This document shows, piece after piece, positions 19,707 through 30,682 of a stretch of 64,000 nt of DNA. Each line of letters starts with the position of its first letter. Position 1 is the stretch's first letter. The DNA is taken from positions 336,645 to 400,644 of the forward strand of contig JAMXDE010000056.1 of NCBI GenBank assembly GCA_026770025.1. Reading direction: 5' to 3'. The translations under genes were made by a program, and so were the position numbers. This stretch comes from Craspedostauros australis (lineage: Eukaryota > Bacillariophyta > Bacillariophyceae > Mastogloiales > Achnanthaceae). The notes beneath the pieces are model-generated. The model saw nothing but the letters and a program-made list of their open reading frames with translations, was not told the DNA's origin and ran no database searches.

Positions 19707-22655
19707 ATGATCTACGCGAAGGCAGCCTTCGTCGTTTTTCTCGCTCTCGCTGACACGGCAACGGTCCACGCCGTGCTCCGCGGCAACAGGACTCCCGTGG
19801 ATCCAACCAAGGAACTCCGCACGGCGATGAACAAGATTCGCGCCCTCAAGGTCGGCACTGATGACAACGCGAAGGCGGCGAAACAAAACAAGGCCGAACG
19901 AGAGCCTCCCACAGACAACCCGGATACTCCCGAGACCTCTGCGCCAACTGCGTTGCCGACTGGATCGCCTACAGGCTTGATTTCGGAGATGCCCTCGATG
20001 ACACCTGTGGCCCAGCCAACCTCTTTACCAACCTCTCAACCAACTCTCCTGCCAACATCCAAACCATCAGCTCCCCCAGCCGTCTTCGATTCCGCCATCA
20101 AGGTCTATTGCCGGCCAGATGGCGATACTGATCTCACAACAGAAGAGAGAAGCTCCAAGACCATCATCTGCAATGCGAGCAAGCCATCCTGCCGCGAGGC
20201 CGTGACTGCTGTGAAGGAATCCGAGCAGCTGCAGAACTTCTTCGGATGCGCAGGAGACCTCGGTGAAGGAGCCGCACGCAAGCTCTTTAACAAGTACGCA
20301 TCCAACGTCGTACTCGCTGGTCAGTTGGCGTTGGTCGCTGCCACCAACCTGATTCTCATCACTGAACGCCCGGATGCCATGAATGCAGCATGCGCGGCCA
20401 TCGCTGCGATGCAATCGCCTGCCGTCGCAGATCCATGCTGCCAAGGATCCTCAGGATGCACATCGGGCACCGGTTCCGCCTCCAACTCCCCTCCATTCAT
20501 GACCGTCGCCATCACGGCATGCACAGGCGACAGCGCATGCAAGGACATGGGCCCCAATCCCCTCATCCTCGATTCCTCCTGCACTGGAGACAGTGCATGC
20601 GAGTTGATGAATGAGAACGAAATCAACCCGTCCATCACGGGAGTCACCTTCGTCAGTGAGATGGCATGCACCACCCCTCAATCTTGCGAGGGAGTGGGAC
20701 GTCGTTCTCATGGTGATGTCACCATCCAGGCTGGCGCATGCATTGGGTCAGAGGCATGCAATTCCGCTGGCCGTCGTGTGGAGCAATCATCACCTTCATA
20801 TCGCTTCCGCAGCCACATCGACATTGGCCCGAATGCGTGCGTCGGCAGCAATGCCTGCAAGGATGCCCACTCAACCGTCAACCATGGTATTGGTGGCAAG
20901 TATGCAGGCAGCCTGACCATTGGTGCTGCTGGCTGTGCCGCCGATGGGTCATGCGAGAAGATGGGCTTCAATGACATGATGAGAACCGACCTCGTCGTCC
21001 CTCCTGGTGGATGTGGCAGTGTCGAAGGCTGCAGGGGGTGCATGACGAAGACGGAGTGCAGCCCCGATGAATTCTACTTCATCAGCGATGTCGATGGGGC
21101 CTGCCCAAAGGGAGGCAGCAGCTCCGGTGGCAATCCCACTGGTGATAAGGTCGATGAGTACTGCATTGGCAAGGACACCTTGCCCACAGAATCTCCGACC
21201 TTTTCTCCCACTCCTTTCCCAACACCTCTCACGTCCAGTCCAACTAGGGCCCCATCCAACTCGCCGTCTCGGACGCCCTCATATTTCCCGTCAGACACTC
21301 CATCGCGAGCCCCGTCTGAGATGCCGTCCGCACAGCCCTCCCAACTTCCATCCGAGGAACCGTCAGGTATCCCAAGCTCACCCCCGTCAAACACACCATC
21401 GCAAGTCCCTTCTGAGGTGCCGTCCACACAGCCCTCCCGACAGCCGACCTCACCACCATCCACCCAACCATCTGACATGCCGTCCGCACTCCCATCCACA
21501 CAGCCATCTGACACGCCATCAATTGCACCAACCTCATCGCAAGAGCCTACAAGAACAAGCAGCCCAACCTCATCGCAAGAGCCTACAAGAACAAGCAGCC
21601 CAACCCCGCCCCCCCTCCCATCCTTGACTGTTGGATGCCTCTCAAAACCGGGTGATGACACATCGATGTTCAATCCTACTTCTGGTAGCGTATTGTGCAA
21701 AGATGCAACAGGCACATGCGCTCAATTTGTCTCTATGGTCGATGCTCTGACTGAGGGGAAGCGCAAGATGATTTCCAGTATCTTCGGATGCGATGATAAA
21801 GACCCTCCAGAAGCCGTGGCGTTGGAAGTGGCGCAGGAACGCTTTGACACGATCAACAACGACGAAAGTGTGACCACCGCATTGTTGACGATCGTGAACG
21901 AGGACAAGAAGCTCTTCACTGGCAGCACGTCTGTGGTCACAACTGCATGCAATGGCTCATGCTGCAGCGGTGATACTGCTTGCACCAATGATTCTGATGA
22001 TCCTGGTGTCATAACGGTGAGCTCAGGGTCATGTGAAGGAGATGACGCATGCAAATCCATACGTTCCAACGCAATCATACTTGACAGTTGCAAGGGACAA
22101 AGTGCCTGCATGTTTTTCGGCGTTTTCGACGAAGGTCCGCCACCTACTGGTGTCGAAGTCGGATATGGGGTGATCGGACCAAGAGCTTGTAGTGCAGAAA
22201 GCAGTTGCATTGCTATTGGAAATCGCATTGTGGGCAATATACGAGTGGAAGAGGGAGCATGCGATGCAAAAAAAGCATGCAATAGAGTTGCGCTTCGCGC
22301 CAGCCAAGAGCCTAGCGAGGTGAATCCGGTCGTGGCAAATGTTTTCATCGGAAAGATGGCGTGCCAAGGAGAGAACGCTTGTGATGGCTTGCATCGCTCC
22401 ACAAACAACAAATTGGCAGGAAGCCTGATCATCGAAGACGGTGCTTGCTCGGGCGATTACGTGTGCGAGGGTGTTGGCAATAGTGACGAAGCAACCAATG
22501 ACATCATCATCAGAGAAGAAGTTTGCACGACAGCCGACGACTGCAACCAATGCGCCCAAGGAACATTGTGTGCTTCAGACGCAGAAACGTACGTAATCGA
22601 CGACGCAGAGGCGGATTGCCCTGAACCAGAGCCATCTGCCTGCGCAACTCTCTAA
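19707..22655 (+). CDS. Secreted Cys-repeat protein with Pro/Ser linker (982 aa)
   Basis: The start is the ATG at 19,707 because the next 22 residues form a classical signal peptide (MIYAKAAFVVFLALADTA, cleavage near VHA). A Thr/Pro-rich stalk follows (about 65-125). Module 1 begins at about 130 (KVYCRPDGDTDL) and contains many C-x-GDSAC / C-x-GSEAC units. A linker of PSxxPS repeats runs at about 495-645. Module 2 starts VGCLSKPGDDTSM and repeats the same pattern (SCEGDDACKSI, ACQGENACDG), ending in EEVCTTADDCNQC where module 1 has PPGGCGSVEGCRGC. The protein is therefore an internal duplication. Pro/Ser linkers of this type are common in diatom secreted proteins. Evenly spaced short Cys units could form a beta-solenoid; that, and any role in the wall or extracellular matrix, is inference. 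No membrane anchor is seen at the C-terminus. Confidence 0.85.
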   Translation: MIYAKAAFVVFLALADTATVHAVLRGNRTPVDPTKELRTAMNKIRALKVGTDDNAKAAKQNKAEREPPTDNPDTPETSAPTALPTGSPTGLISEMPSMTPVAQPTSLPTSQPTLLPTSKPSAPPAVFDSAIKVYCRPDGDTDLTTEERSSKTIICNASKPSCREAVTAVKESEQLQNFFGCAGDLGEGAARKLFNKYASNVVLAGQLALVAATNLILITERPDAMNAACAAIAAMQSPAVADPCCQGSSGCTSGTGSASNSPPFMTVAITACTGDSACKDMGPNPLILDSSCTGDSACELMNENEINPSITGVTFVSEMACTTPQSCEGVGRRSHGDVTIQAGACIGSEACNSAGRRVEQSSPSYRFRSHIDIGPNACVGSNACKDAHSTVNHGIGGKYAGSLTIGAAGCAADGSCEKMGFNDMMRTDLVVPPGGCGSVEGCRGCMTKTECSPDEFYFISDVDGACPKGGSSSGGNPTGDKVDEYCIGKDTLPTESPTFSPTPFPTPLTSSPTRAPSNSPSRTPSYFPSDTPSRAPSEMPSAQPSQLPSEEPSGIPSSPPSNTPSQVPSEVPSTQPSRQPTSPPSTQPSDMPSALPSTQPSDTPSIAPTSSQEPTRTSSPTSSQEPTRTSSPTPPPLPSLTVGCLSKPGDDTSMFNPTSGSVLCKDATGTCAQFVSMVDALTEGKRKMISSIFGCDDKDPPEAVALEVAQERFDTINNDESVTTALLTIVNEDKKLFTGSTSVVTTACNGSCCSGDTACTNDSDDPGVITVSSGSCEGDDACKSIRSNAIILDSCKGQSACMFFGVFDEGPPPTGVEVGYGVIGPRACSAESSCIAIGNRIVGNIRVEEGACDAKKACNRVALRASQEPSEVNPVVANVFIGKMACQGENACDGLHRSTNNKLAGSLIIEDGACSGDYVCEGVGNSDEATNDIIIREEVCTTADDCNQCAQGTLCASDAETYVIDDAEADCPEPEPSACATL

Positions 22656-22663
22656 ATATCACA

Positions 22664-22800
22664 TATCCACGGTGATTTTTCGTCGCGATAATGGACCCAA
22701 GATGCGTCAGGACGCAAATTTCGAGACAATTTTCGATCTTTTGCGTCAGGACGCAAATGGAGAATTAGTGCGACAATTTAACACGAGGGATAAATTACAT
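22664..22800 (+). repeat. H left inverted repeat with palindromic boxes
   Basis: Begins only 8 bp after the stop codon of the secreted-protein gene. Palindromic boxes lie at about 22,703-22,716 and 22,741-22,756 (TTGCGTCAGGACGCAA). Confidence 0.7.
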
Positions 22801-23344
22801 CGGCTTGTTGGACTCAGCGCCACAAAACTCTCTCCTTCTTGTGTTGATTTCCTTCGTGTTATTTTCTTAGCTCTTGTCTCGTATTATTTTTGCGCAGTGT
22901 TCAGTGTTCTCTGCATCAAGCACATACTCTAGAGGATGTTGTCGTTTGCAGTGATCATGAAGATACCAACTCTAGTTTGTTGGTACCATATCAGTAATTG
23001 CACTACTATGATGCCGTAACTGTGGTGCTTTCTTTAGCTTTCCGTGTGTTCATGTCTCTTCGATTACTTGTTTTTCTTCGTGTGCCAATAGGACCTGCGG
23101 TCCTTTCCGTTCTTCCTCCACGTCGTCCTGTGCCTCTCCAGGCAGCTTCACACGACATCAGTGTCTCATTCATTCCTTGCGAGGCGAGATGTGCAGTGTA
23201 GTTTGTGTCTGCATCTGTGTTGCTTCCTCCTTCCATTGGGTCCCAACCTCATTAGATGTTCCTGTCGAATCAAGATCGCCATCCATGTGCTTATCTTTCA
23301 AGCAAAGATTGCTTGCTTCATTGAGAAACATGAATGTGTTAGTA

Positions 23345-24060
23345 CAAATGTGAATAAGATAACAACGGAGCAAGCCATGCAGTGTTGGCATCCAGCAGCG
23401 GTCTCTGTGAGGGAGAAGGCGAATGCAGAGTGGGGAGATGACATGCTTCGGGTAGGAGGAGATCCAGATATGGTCCAAGAGATGCTCTGCTAGCTGAGGA
23501 GTTGGAGCCACATGGACAACATGGAGCCAAGAGCACCAACGTGAATCCAAGAAGCAGTCAATGCCCAACAAGTGATCGGATGGGGTATGATGGTGCGTGG
23601 GCGCTGGGTGAGGCAGTGGAAGACAATACAGGAGTCTGTGATGATGGAGGAAGAGCTCCCAATGAAGCCAGCAAACTGGAGAGGCATAGCCATTCGAGGG
23701 CTGTGGGAGGCTCGACAGAAGCCATGGGAAGCGCGCAACTGCGTGCTACATGACCAGGATGGACGCAAGCGCGCGGCAGCCCAGGAAAAGAAGTATGAGC
23801 CAGGGTGAACGAGCAATGGGCGATCGGAGGCAGAGGTATCCTGGCCACAGACCAAGCCCTCATGACGAATGCGGCAAGAGTGGAGGTGGTGAGCTGGCCG
23901 GTGGATGCTCAGAGCCGGTGAGTGAAGCATGTGCAAGCAGCATGGATAAGGGCCCAGGCAGTTGAGCAGCAACAACGTGCAGCAACACAGGAGAGAAGAG
24001 GAGTACGCCAAAGACTCACACACGCCGTGAGATTGCAGTGACAAGAAACGGGTCTGCGCA
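23345..24060 (+). pseudogene. Decayed coding remnant inside element H
   Basis: Adjacent frames, broken by several stops, give protein-like text such as IGWGMMVRGRWVRQWKTIQ and RGLWEARQKPWEARNCVLH. The spacing of Gly-Trp, Trp-x-x-x-Gln and Trp-x-x-Arg-Asn...His recalls the C-terminal region of LINE-like retroelement proteins found in diatoms, but the match is from memory and weak. It is not functional as it stands. It could be a retroelement fragment captured by the DNA element. Confidence 0.35.
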
Positions 24061-25234
24061 AACGACAGTTATACAGGGCCTTGGGAGGAAGGGCAAACAA
24101 GCAACAATATGGAGCACGGATCAGTGCATGAGGTTTGTGAAAGAGCATAGCAGGCGCAAGCTGGATGCCCAGTGCGATATGTTTGATGGCCCATGGTGCT
24201 GACAAATCGTGGTAGACTAGGCAGTGAGAGACACAGGGAAGTCATTTCAGCACAATCGGCCTTATGCTCGTTGTAGGTGGCCAACACTAAAGCCTCCAAG
24301 GCAACTTTGTACACGGAGGACATTCAGTGAGTTATCATTGTTCTAATTAATGTGAATAAGAAGATGTACATATTTGATAGCAGGACGGCAATCAGATTCA
24401 TCCAGATTCTGGCAACAAATATGGCCGCCAAGAATGCAGTCATCACCCCACACATTTGTTTCTGCCAACCAAAGGGGACTCATTTGACAATGGTGCGGAT
24501 GCGCCTACTGACAAACATGATATGCTTCTCTTGTATGTATGCCTCATGTGGTCTTAGAACTGAACTCCGCACAGGAAGAACATTCATGCCTTCAATGGTG
24601 CGAGTTCTTGCCTGCCACCCTGTTTGCGGCGGGGATGCGCTGAGTGTTGGAAGTCCAAATCTGGGAAGCACAAGTGTGAGGACAAATGAAGGAGCATCCC
24701 TTTTGATTTGAAGCGATACGGAATGAACGAGAGCCTTGTACTTGCGTGACAAACAAGTGGTTGATGATCAATGTACAGAGGCGAATCGTCGTGCCGAAGG
24801 CACGAAGTGTGTGCCTCAACCAACTCCGCAGACAGCATGGAGCTGATGGGTGACTGGAAGCACTCTTTGAACACAGAAGTATCAAACATAGGCAGCCAAG
24901 CTGGCAAGGAGAGTGGTAGGATCACAACAGGAAGGAGGACGACAGATCCCGATAAACATACCTGGCTCCTTTTCTCCTCTTCGCAAGCAGGAGAGCATGC
25001 ACGAGGTAAATAAGGCAATGTACAACACATAAATCACTAATATATGCATTGCAACATTCAGAGAGTTGTTTCGATACTATTGTTGCTGGATGTGGAGCGC
25101 AGATAAGATTTGCATCCATCAGTACAAAACAACACGGTAAAACACACAGTATTTGTCCCAAAGCACAGGCGACAAATGACGACAGCGAACGATTTTTTTA
25201 CGAGTGTTCGAGTGAGTCACACCATTTTTCGCCC

Positions 25235-25366
25235 CGTGTTAAATCTCCACGTTAAATTCAATTTTGCGTCCTGGCGCAACCAATTTTATCCATCCGGGTA
25301 CTTTTGCGTCAGGAGACAAAAAACAACGATTTTGCGTCCTGACGCAACAAAAAATCACCGTGGATA
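25235..25366 (-). repeat. H right inverted repeat with palindromic boxes
   Basis: Mirror of the left end. TTGCGTCCTGACGCAA lies at 25,332-25,347, a one-mismatch box at 25,264-25,279 and a degenerate box near 25,304. Confidence 0.7.
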
Positions 25367-25540
25367 TACACAGCCACACATACTAGCATGCTCTACTTCG
25401 TACTCTACCATTGTTTTCTTGTTTTGTGCTGGCAAAGCAGAGCACTCTGTGGTGATGATGTTGAACATCCGGGGTGTTGGCACTGTAGTGTAAGTGTTAT
25501 GACCCGTGTGAGCCAATAGCGGTGCGGTCCCTCCAGGATT

Positions 25541-26284
25541 TGTTGGAAATCCGGGGTTATAGTTAGTACTGTAATCTAATCCGCTGTTAGAAACTGTACC
25601 GTTTTAGAACTGTGAGCACAATCTCACTTTCTCTTCCGATTTCATTTCTCATGGTAGGCATCTGTCGCGGTGGCGACACGGGGCGTCGTGTTGTCTCTTA
25701 GGTGCTTCTCTCTTCATTCATCATGCTCTGTTCTTGCTTCCTTGTCTTGGCATTGATGTTGCTTGCCTCTGCATCGTTGTAGCTGTCTACGCTTGCATGG
25801 TAGGGATCTGCAGTCCTGAGCACTTGCCTATCTCATGTTTCCGTCGTTGATCTCATGACGCCATCGTCCCACGATCGATGTCAGCCTTGGTGATGTTCCA
25901 AACCTGCGGCTGTTCTGATCTTTTCTGATGTTCCAAACCTGCAGATGTTCTTGTCCGCAGGAGGGGCGCGTGCTGTCCTCTGAAGAGGGTGCGTCACTTG
26001 CCCATGGACTTGCTGTTCTGATCGACGTCGTCGTCTGGATGGTTGCCATGGTTGGCTTGGTATTGGGACCTCCTGATCCGCCATAGGTGTCGTCCTTGCG
26101 TTACTGGAGGACAGGCTATCCTCCTTGCGGTAGTACAGGTGTCAATCACGTCCGTACCCTTAGTCATAGTCATAATGACATGGTATGCAAAGGTGTGACA
26201 AATAGTCTCCGAACATGTGACGAATAATATTCAAAGCTGTGACGAATAATGTTGGGAGGTGCGGCAATCACGGGTATTCCGACA
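25541..26284 (-). repeat. Solo LTR (E), C/D family, antisense
   Basis: Read on the minus strand it starts TGTCGGAATACCCG, contains ATTGCCGCACCTCCCA (shared with the C and D LTRs) and ends CCCCGGATTTCCAACA. It is 744 bp with TG...CA ends. The flanking bases (GGATT left, AAGTC right) do not form a target duplication, and neither flank looks like a primer-binding site or polypurine tract belonging to it. It is therefore an orphan LTR, either left by recombination or abutting a rearrangement. Confidence 0.75.
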
Positions 26285-27935
26285 AAGTCGTACCCTCAAT
26301 TCCTAACACAGATGAAGAGAATGCCAGCACCAAAGCTCCACCAAGCATTCTCCGCACACCAACTGCATCAAGAAAGCAACTGAGAGTTGACAATGCCGAG
26401 GAACCAGCAAACACCTCGCCAACGATCACAGCTCCGCCAAGACCAAGGAAGCAGGACATCAAGAGAACTGAACGGATGCGACGCCACCAAGCACGCAGCA
26501 GGAAGGGACCCCGTCCAGTGAAGAAGACACCAGAAGAAATGAATGTGAAAACTCGGAACGCGCTCAAGAAACTCACCAGCCACAACATTCCAGGCAAGCA
26601 ATTCTCGAGCAACCTTTCTGTGTTCAATAGCGACCATGCAAGATCTGAAACATCAAACTCAGATGACGAAGACAACGAAGCAGGAAGGGAGGATGATGAT
26701 AAGAGCGAAACTGAGGGAGACGAGACCAAGAACGACGAAACTACCACCGAAGACGAACCACCGGAACAACTAGACTCAGGCAGCGCAATTATCGACGCGC
26801 TATACGGCAACAACGCAGTCTACACGAATGACTCTACCACGGAATTCGGTATGACAAGTGAAGACCATCCAACAGAATACACCGAACCGAATACGTTCAA
26901 CGAAGCATACCACCACCCAATCGCAGAACACCGAAATGGATTCAGAGCCGCAATCAAGAAAGAGCTGAAGTCCATGATCGATCGGGGTGTCTACAGGAAG
27001 ATCAAGAGATCCGCCATCCCTCGTGACAGACGATGCTGCAAATGCAAATGGGTGTTCAAGCTCAAGCGGAATGGCGTGTACCGCGCCAGACTTGTGGCAT
27101 GCGGATACTCGCAGATCGGAGGAATCGACTACCAAGAGCACCACTCCCCAGTGATCCACGACATCACCTATCGAATTATGATGGTGGTCACGCTGCTGAA
27201 GCAGATGGACTGCACACTGGTCGATGTCGTTGGCGCCTTCCTTCATGGTGAACTGGAAGAGGAGGTATACATGAACTGCTCACAAGGAATGGACATTACC
27301 AGAGAGGAAGCACTCCTCCTACTGAAGCCAATCTACGGGCTTGTCCAGAGCGCGTGACAGTGGTACAAGCTACTCGTCGCCACACTCAAGAACATCGGAT
27401 TCAACCAGAGCCCAGCGGATCCATGCTTGTTCCACCAATCCACCAATGAAGGAACAGTGATCGTCGCCATCTACGTGGACGATTGCTTCTGTTGCGGAGA
27501 CTAGAAAGCAATGGAGACCTTCCTTACCAACATCCAGAAGAGCAAGTTTGGTGTGACCATCGAACGAGGACTTGGCGACTACCTCAGCTGCAACATCGAG
27601 CTGAACGCCGACAAGACCAAGGCCGTCCTTCGGCAACCGCATCTGATCAAGAACCTGATCGCAGAGTTTGGTGAAGCAGTGAGCAAGCTTCAATGCTACA
27701 ACACACCAGGTACACCGAACCAAGGAATTGTTCGACCATCAGAGACCAATGGCCTTGAGAAGGTGAACGAGGCCGACCACGCGAACTACCGGAAGGGCGT
27801 GGGGATGCTGCTGTTTCTCATCAAGCACTCACGGCCGGACATCGCCAACCCAGTCAGAGAATTGACCAAGGTGCCAGACGGACCGACTCTAGCAGCCACA
27901 AAGGAGATGCATCGTATCATCAAATACGTCATCGA
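26285..27935 (+). pseudogene. Truncated copia pol (element F): pre-RT region, RT, start of RNase H
   Basis: A 5'- and 3'-truncated Ty1/copia polyprotein in one frame. The RT fingers (KCKWVFKLKRNGVYRARLVACGY), DVVGAFLHGELEEEVYMNC and catalytic YVDDCFCCGD motifs are present. Two in-frame stops break it: TGA at 27,355-27,357, where the motif expects Arg before QW (CGA to TGA), and TAG at 27,502-27,504, where the element A homologue has Ser. The frame ends at KYVIDV, where the C LTR begins. The left part abuts LTR E, so protease and integrase are missing. It is closely related to the polyprotein of element A. Confidence 0.88.
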
Positions 27936-28726
27936 TGTCAGGAATCGAGGGTGCGAATATGTTGTATTATCCTAGATTGCCGCACCTCCCATAATACCAA
28001 AATTAGACTGACCGATCTATCAAAGTCGGACACGCTCCCAAGTCTATGGTGGACCTCCTCCCCTGTGTGTCAAGAGTATGACGGACGACGGACAGACTAA
28101 TCGTGAGACATGGTTTGAGTGGATTGACGAAACTGGTGTGGCGAATGATGGATGTGAAAGGGAGACCGGAACACCGAAGTGTTCCAAGCATGAGGGTTGA
28201 CCGGTTAACCTGAAACATCTATGCGAAAACGCTATCACAGTTGAGTCGCTTGGAACCCAGAACATGATTACGTGACTGACAGAGAACCAGCGAAGGAGAA
28301 CAAAGCGCGGACTGCAACAGCATCGAAGGACTGGACTGATCGTGCCAGAACCCCATGTTCTGAGCAAGTGTGATTGTTGGTGAACATGTGAGAAGAGTGA
28401 GTGAACAACACGGAAGAGTGCACTGAATGAGTGATGAATGTCTGATGAGAAGAGAGTGAATCGAGCATTGGCATGCATGCACCTCAGGAGTGTAGACCGA
28501 TCTCTCAACAGCTGAGCATGGTGAAATGCACTTGTCATGAGCAATGAAATGGACATGACAGAGAGAGACTGCAATGATGATCATGAGGGGCAACTACAGG
28601 AGGCCATCAGCATCATCATGGGCAAACGAGTTGACGATTTGAGAAAGGAGTATGTTGTTCTCACAGTTCTAAAACGGTACAGTTTAATGAGCATTAGACT
28701 ATATCTATAACCCCGGATTTCCAACA
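27936..28726 (+). repeat. 5' LTR of element C
   Basis: 791 bp, starting TGTCAGGAATCG and ending CCCCGGATTTCCAACA, with TG...CA ends. It is related to the D LTR and to E, sharing the ATTGCCGCACCTCCC block. It interrupts the RNase H region of F. The matching 3' LTR is absent because C is cut at 51,161. Confidence 0.85.
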
Positions 28727-28757
28727 TGTTTCGAAACGTTACGATTGAAATCCTACG
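28727..28757 (+). promoter_or_regulatory. Possible non-canonical primer-binding region of C
   Basis: Directly after the 5' LTR lies TGTTTCGAAACGTT, a near-palindrome, instead of the usual TGG that pairs with a tRNA CCA end. D has CGTTTCGAAACGTT in the same place and A has CGTTTATAAAC. This suggests priming by an internal tRNA fragment, or self-pairing. Inference only. Confidence 0.4.
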
Positions 28758-28813
28758 TTTCTACCACCATCAGCACAGCAACACTCGCCATCACCCTTAC
28801 CACCACCATCATC

Positions 28814-29931
28814 ATGAGCTCCTTCTTTGGCAAGTCCGATCGTTACCCCATCGTGTTCGACGGAAAGAAGTCCAACTGGAACGCATGGAGCGCTAAGTTC
28901 CTCACCCGCGCTGATCGCAAGGGCTACGGGAACTTTTACCTCCAAGCTGCGGATGCCGTGGTGGTGAAGGATGAACCTCTCGGACCATCCAGTCTTGCCC
29001 CGACGACGGGTGGAGACTCGGGTACGGGGGAACCCAAGAAGGTGTCAGTCATGTCCTACACGGAGAAGGCTGAGTACCGGAAGGCGTTGGCGAAGTACGC
29101 GTTTGAAGAACTGACCATGGCTATCAACCATGAAACTCTGGAAGGCAATGTTGCCTTCATGGCTGTGCTGGGATGCAAGAGCGGTACCTACGAAGATGGT
29201 GATCCACGCAAGGCGTGGAAGGCGCTCGAGCGCATCTACGAGCAACGTACTGCACCAGTCAAGGCGCAGCTGTTGGCTCAACTCAACAGAATGCGGTTGA
29301 AGAAGGGCGAGCGCCCTGATTCGTTCCTCACCGAGATGGAGGTGCTCCGCAACCGTTTGGGGAATGCTGGCGTGAAGATGGACGTCGAGCAATACAACAT
29401 GCTTGTACTCAACGCTCTTGGGAGAGACTACGAGATGGACGTGAAGCTCATAGAGCTCAAGTTCGCTGGCAAAGAAGACAAGATGACAATTGAAGACATC
29501 CGCGAGGCCGTGTGCCTCACCTACGACCGCCACCATACCAAACATGGTTCTAAGCGCGAAGGAGGCAACCATGGCAAGGAGGAGATGGCCTTGGCTGCGA
29601 TCGGCGGGTTCAAGGGCAACTGTCGCAACTGTGGCATCTACGGACACAAGAAGGCGGACTGTCGCTCCCCTACAAAGAGCGGCAACGGCAAGCAAGGCGG
29701 TGGCGCCAAGAAGAACGGCAACCGCGGCAACGGCAACCGCAACAACGGCAACTTCAGCGCCGGAGGCTTCAACGGCAAGTGCAAGTTCTGTGGCAAGACA
29801 GGCCACAAGATCTTGCAATGCTTCAAGTTGAAAGCAGCGATGAAAGACGCAGACTCAGCCAATGTGGCTACTGACGGGATGGACGGCATGGACGATGTCG
29901 CGCTGGTCACCGTCGATAATGTGATGTTGTG
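28814..29931 (+). pseudogene. gag region of element C, cut by insertion of A
   Basis: Begins at ATG 28,814 (MSSFFGKSDRYPI) and codes for a Ty1/copia Gag, the RNA-packaging capsid protein. The central UBN2-like region (YEDGDPRKAWKALERIYEQ, LNRMRLKKGERPDSFLTEMEVLRNRL) is followed by two CCHC zinc knuckles, CRNCGIYGHKKADC and CKFCGKTGHKILQC, within a Gly/Asn-rich segment. The frame then runs into the A LTR and stops at 29,956 within it. Originally it continued directly into the frame at 47,026. Gag itself has no internal stop, so a Gag-only product with a short foreign tail is conceivable. Confidence 0.85.
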
Positions 29932-30682
29932 TGTTGGCAAGTTCCGCGCACGGTAGCCTACGATCGTGGAAGATGGTGTTGGTTGATAGTCGTTCGTTTG
30001 CTATTTCATTACGTTGGCACTCCGATACTCTCGGTGTCCGTTCGTTCTCTTGCCCGATGCTCTCGGCGCTTCAATCTGTTTCGTAGATTCGGTCTCCGAC
30101 TATGAGTCGGTACGCGAGATCCTCTCTCGCTCCTCTCTGTATTCTCTCTCTCTCTCTTTCAACATCGTGTGTTCGTGCTACACGATACTCCGTGTTCAAT
30201 GCGTACTCCGCATTCGACACTCCGTTCATTCAGTACTGGCTTCTACTTGATGAGTACTTACCATTTGAAGTTCACCTTCAGTATCCATGATCTTCATGGG
30301 TCATCGTATCTTCACCTCCTGCTCTGACTTGGAGATAGCTGTCGACGTGGTGACATGTTGACATCCTGTCGACGTCAGTAGGCGTCCTTCTGCTCTCCAG
30401 ATGTCACCTTCCATTGGTGATGCAGCAGTCTGTCAGATGATATCGTCATCTGAGGTTTAGTTGGGAAGTACCTCGAGATTCTCTTGGTACCATTGATGCA
30501 TGGACGGACGATCTTCTGATTCTCTCAGAAATCGTTATTTGCAAATTTCCTCCAGAAATCTTGCCCCTTTTCGTGTGTTCCATTTCCCCTGTAATTCTGA
30601 CGAATCACAGCATACTATCGACACGAGTATAGTTATACCGTCCAAGTATGTATGAGAGAATAGCGGGTGAACGATGCACATA
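29932..30682 (-). repeat. 3' LTR of element A, proximal part (A1)
   Basis: On the plus strand it starts TGTTGGCAAGTTCCGC and runs to CGATGCACATA, where element B is inserted; the remaining 43-48 bp are at 39,832-39,879. A (TCTC)n tract sits near 30,147. Confidence 0.9.

Larger units (their letters stand above)
22664..25366. mobile_element. Inverted-repeat DNA element H (about 2.7 kb), TA target
   Basis: The ends match as inverted repeats starting TCCACGGTGATTTTT, with TA at 22,664-22,665 and 25,365-25,366 as the simplest target duplication (the surrounding ATAT makes the exact edge ambiguous). Weaker similarity, including ATTTAACACG, extends to about 130 bp inside. Palindromic boxes of the form TTGCGTC-NN-GACGCAA occur near both ends. 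No intact transposase is present, so it is non-autonomous or dead. A TA target would fit Tc1/mariner-like elements, but the boxes are not diagnostic. Confidence 0.7.

Noticed and set aside
23490..24044. 184-codon Cys/Leu-rich minus-strand frame resembling a membrane protein
   Set aside because: It is the complement of Gln/Gly/Arg-rich decayed plus-strand text; the hydrophobicity is a by-product.
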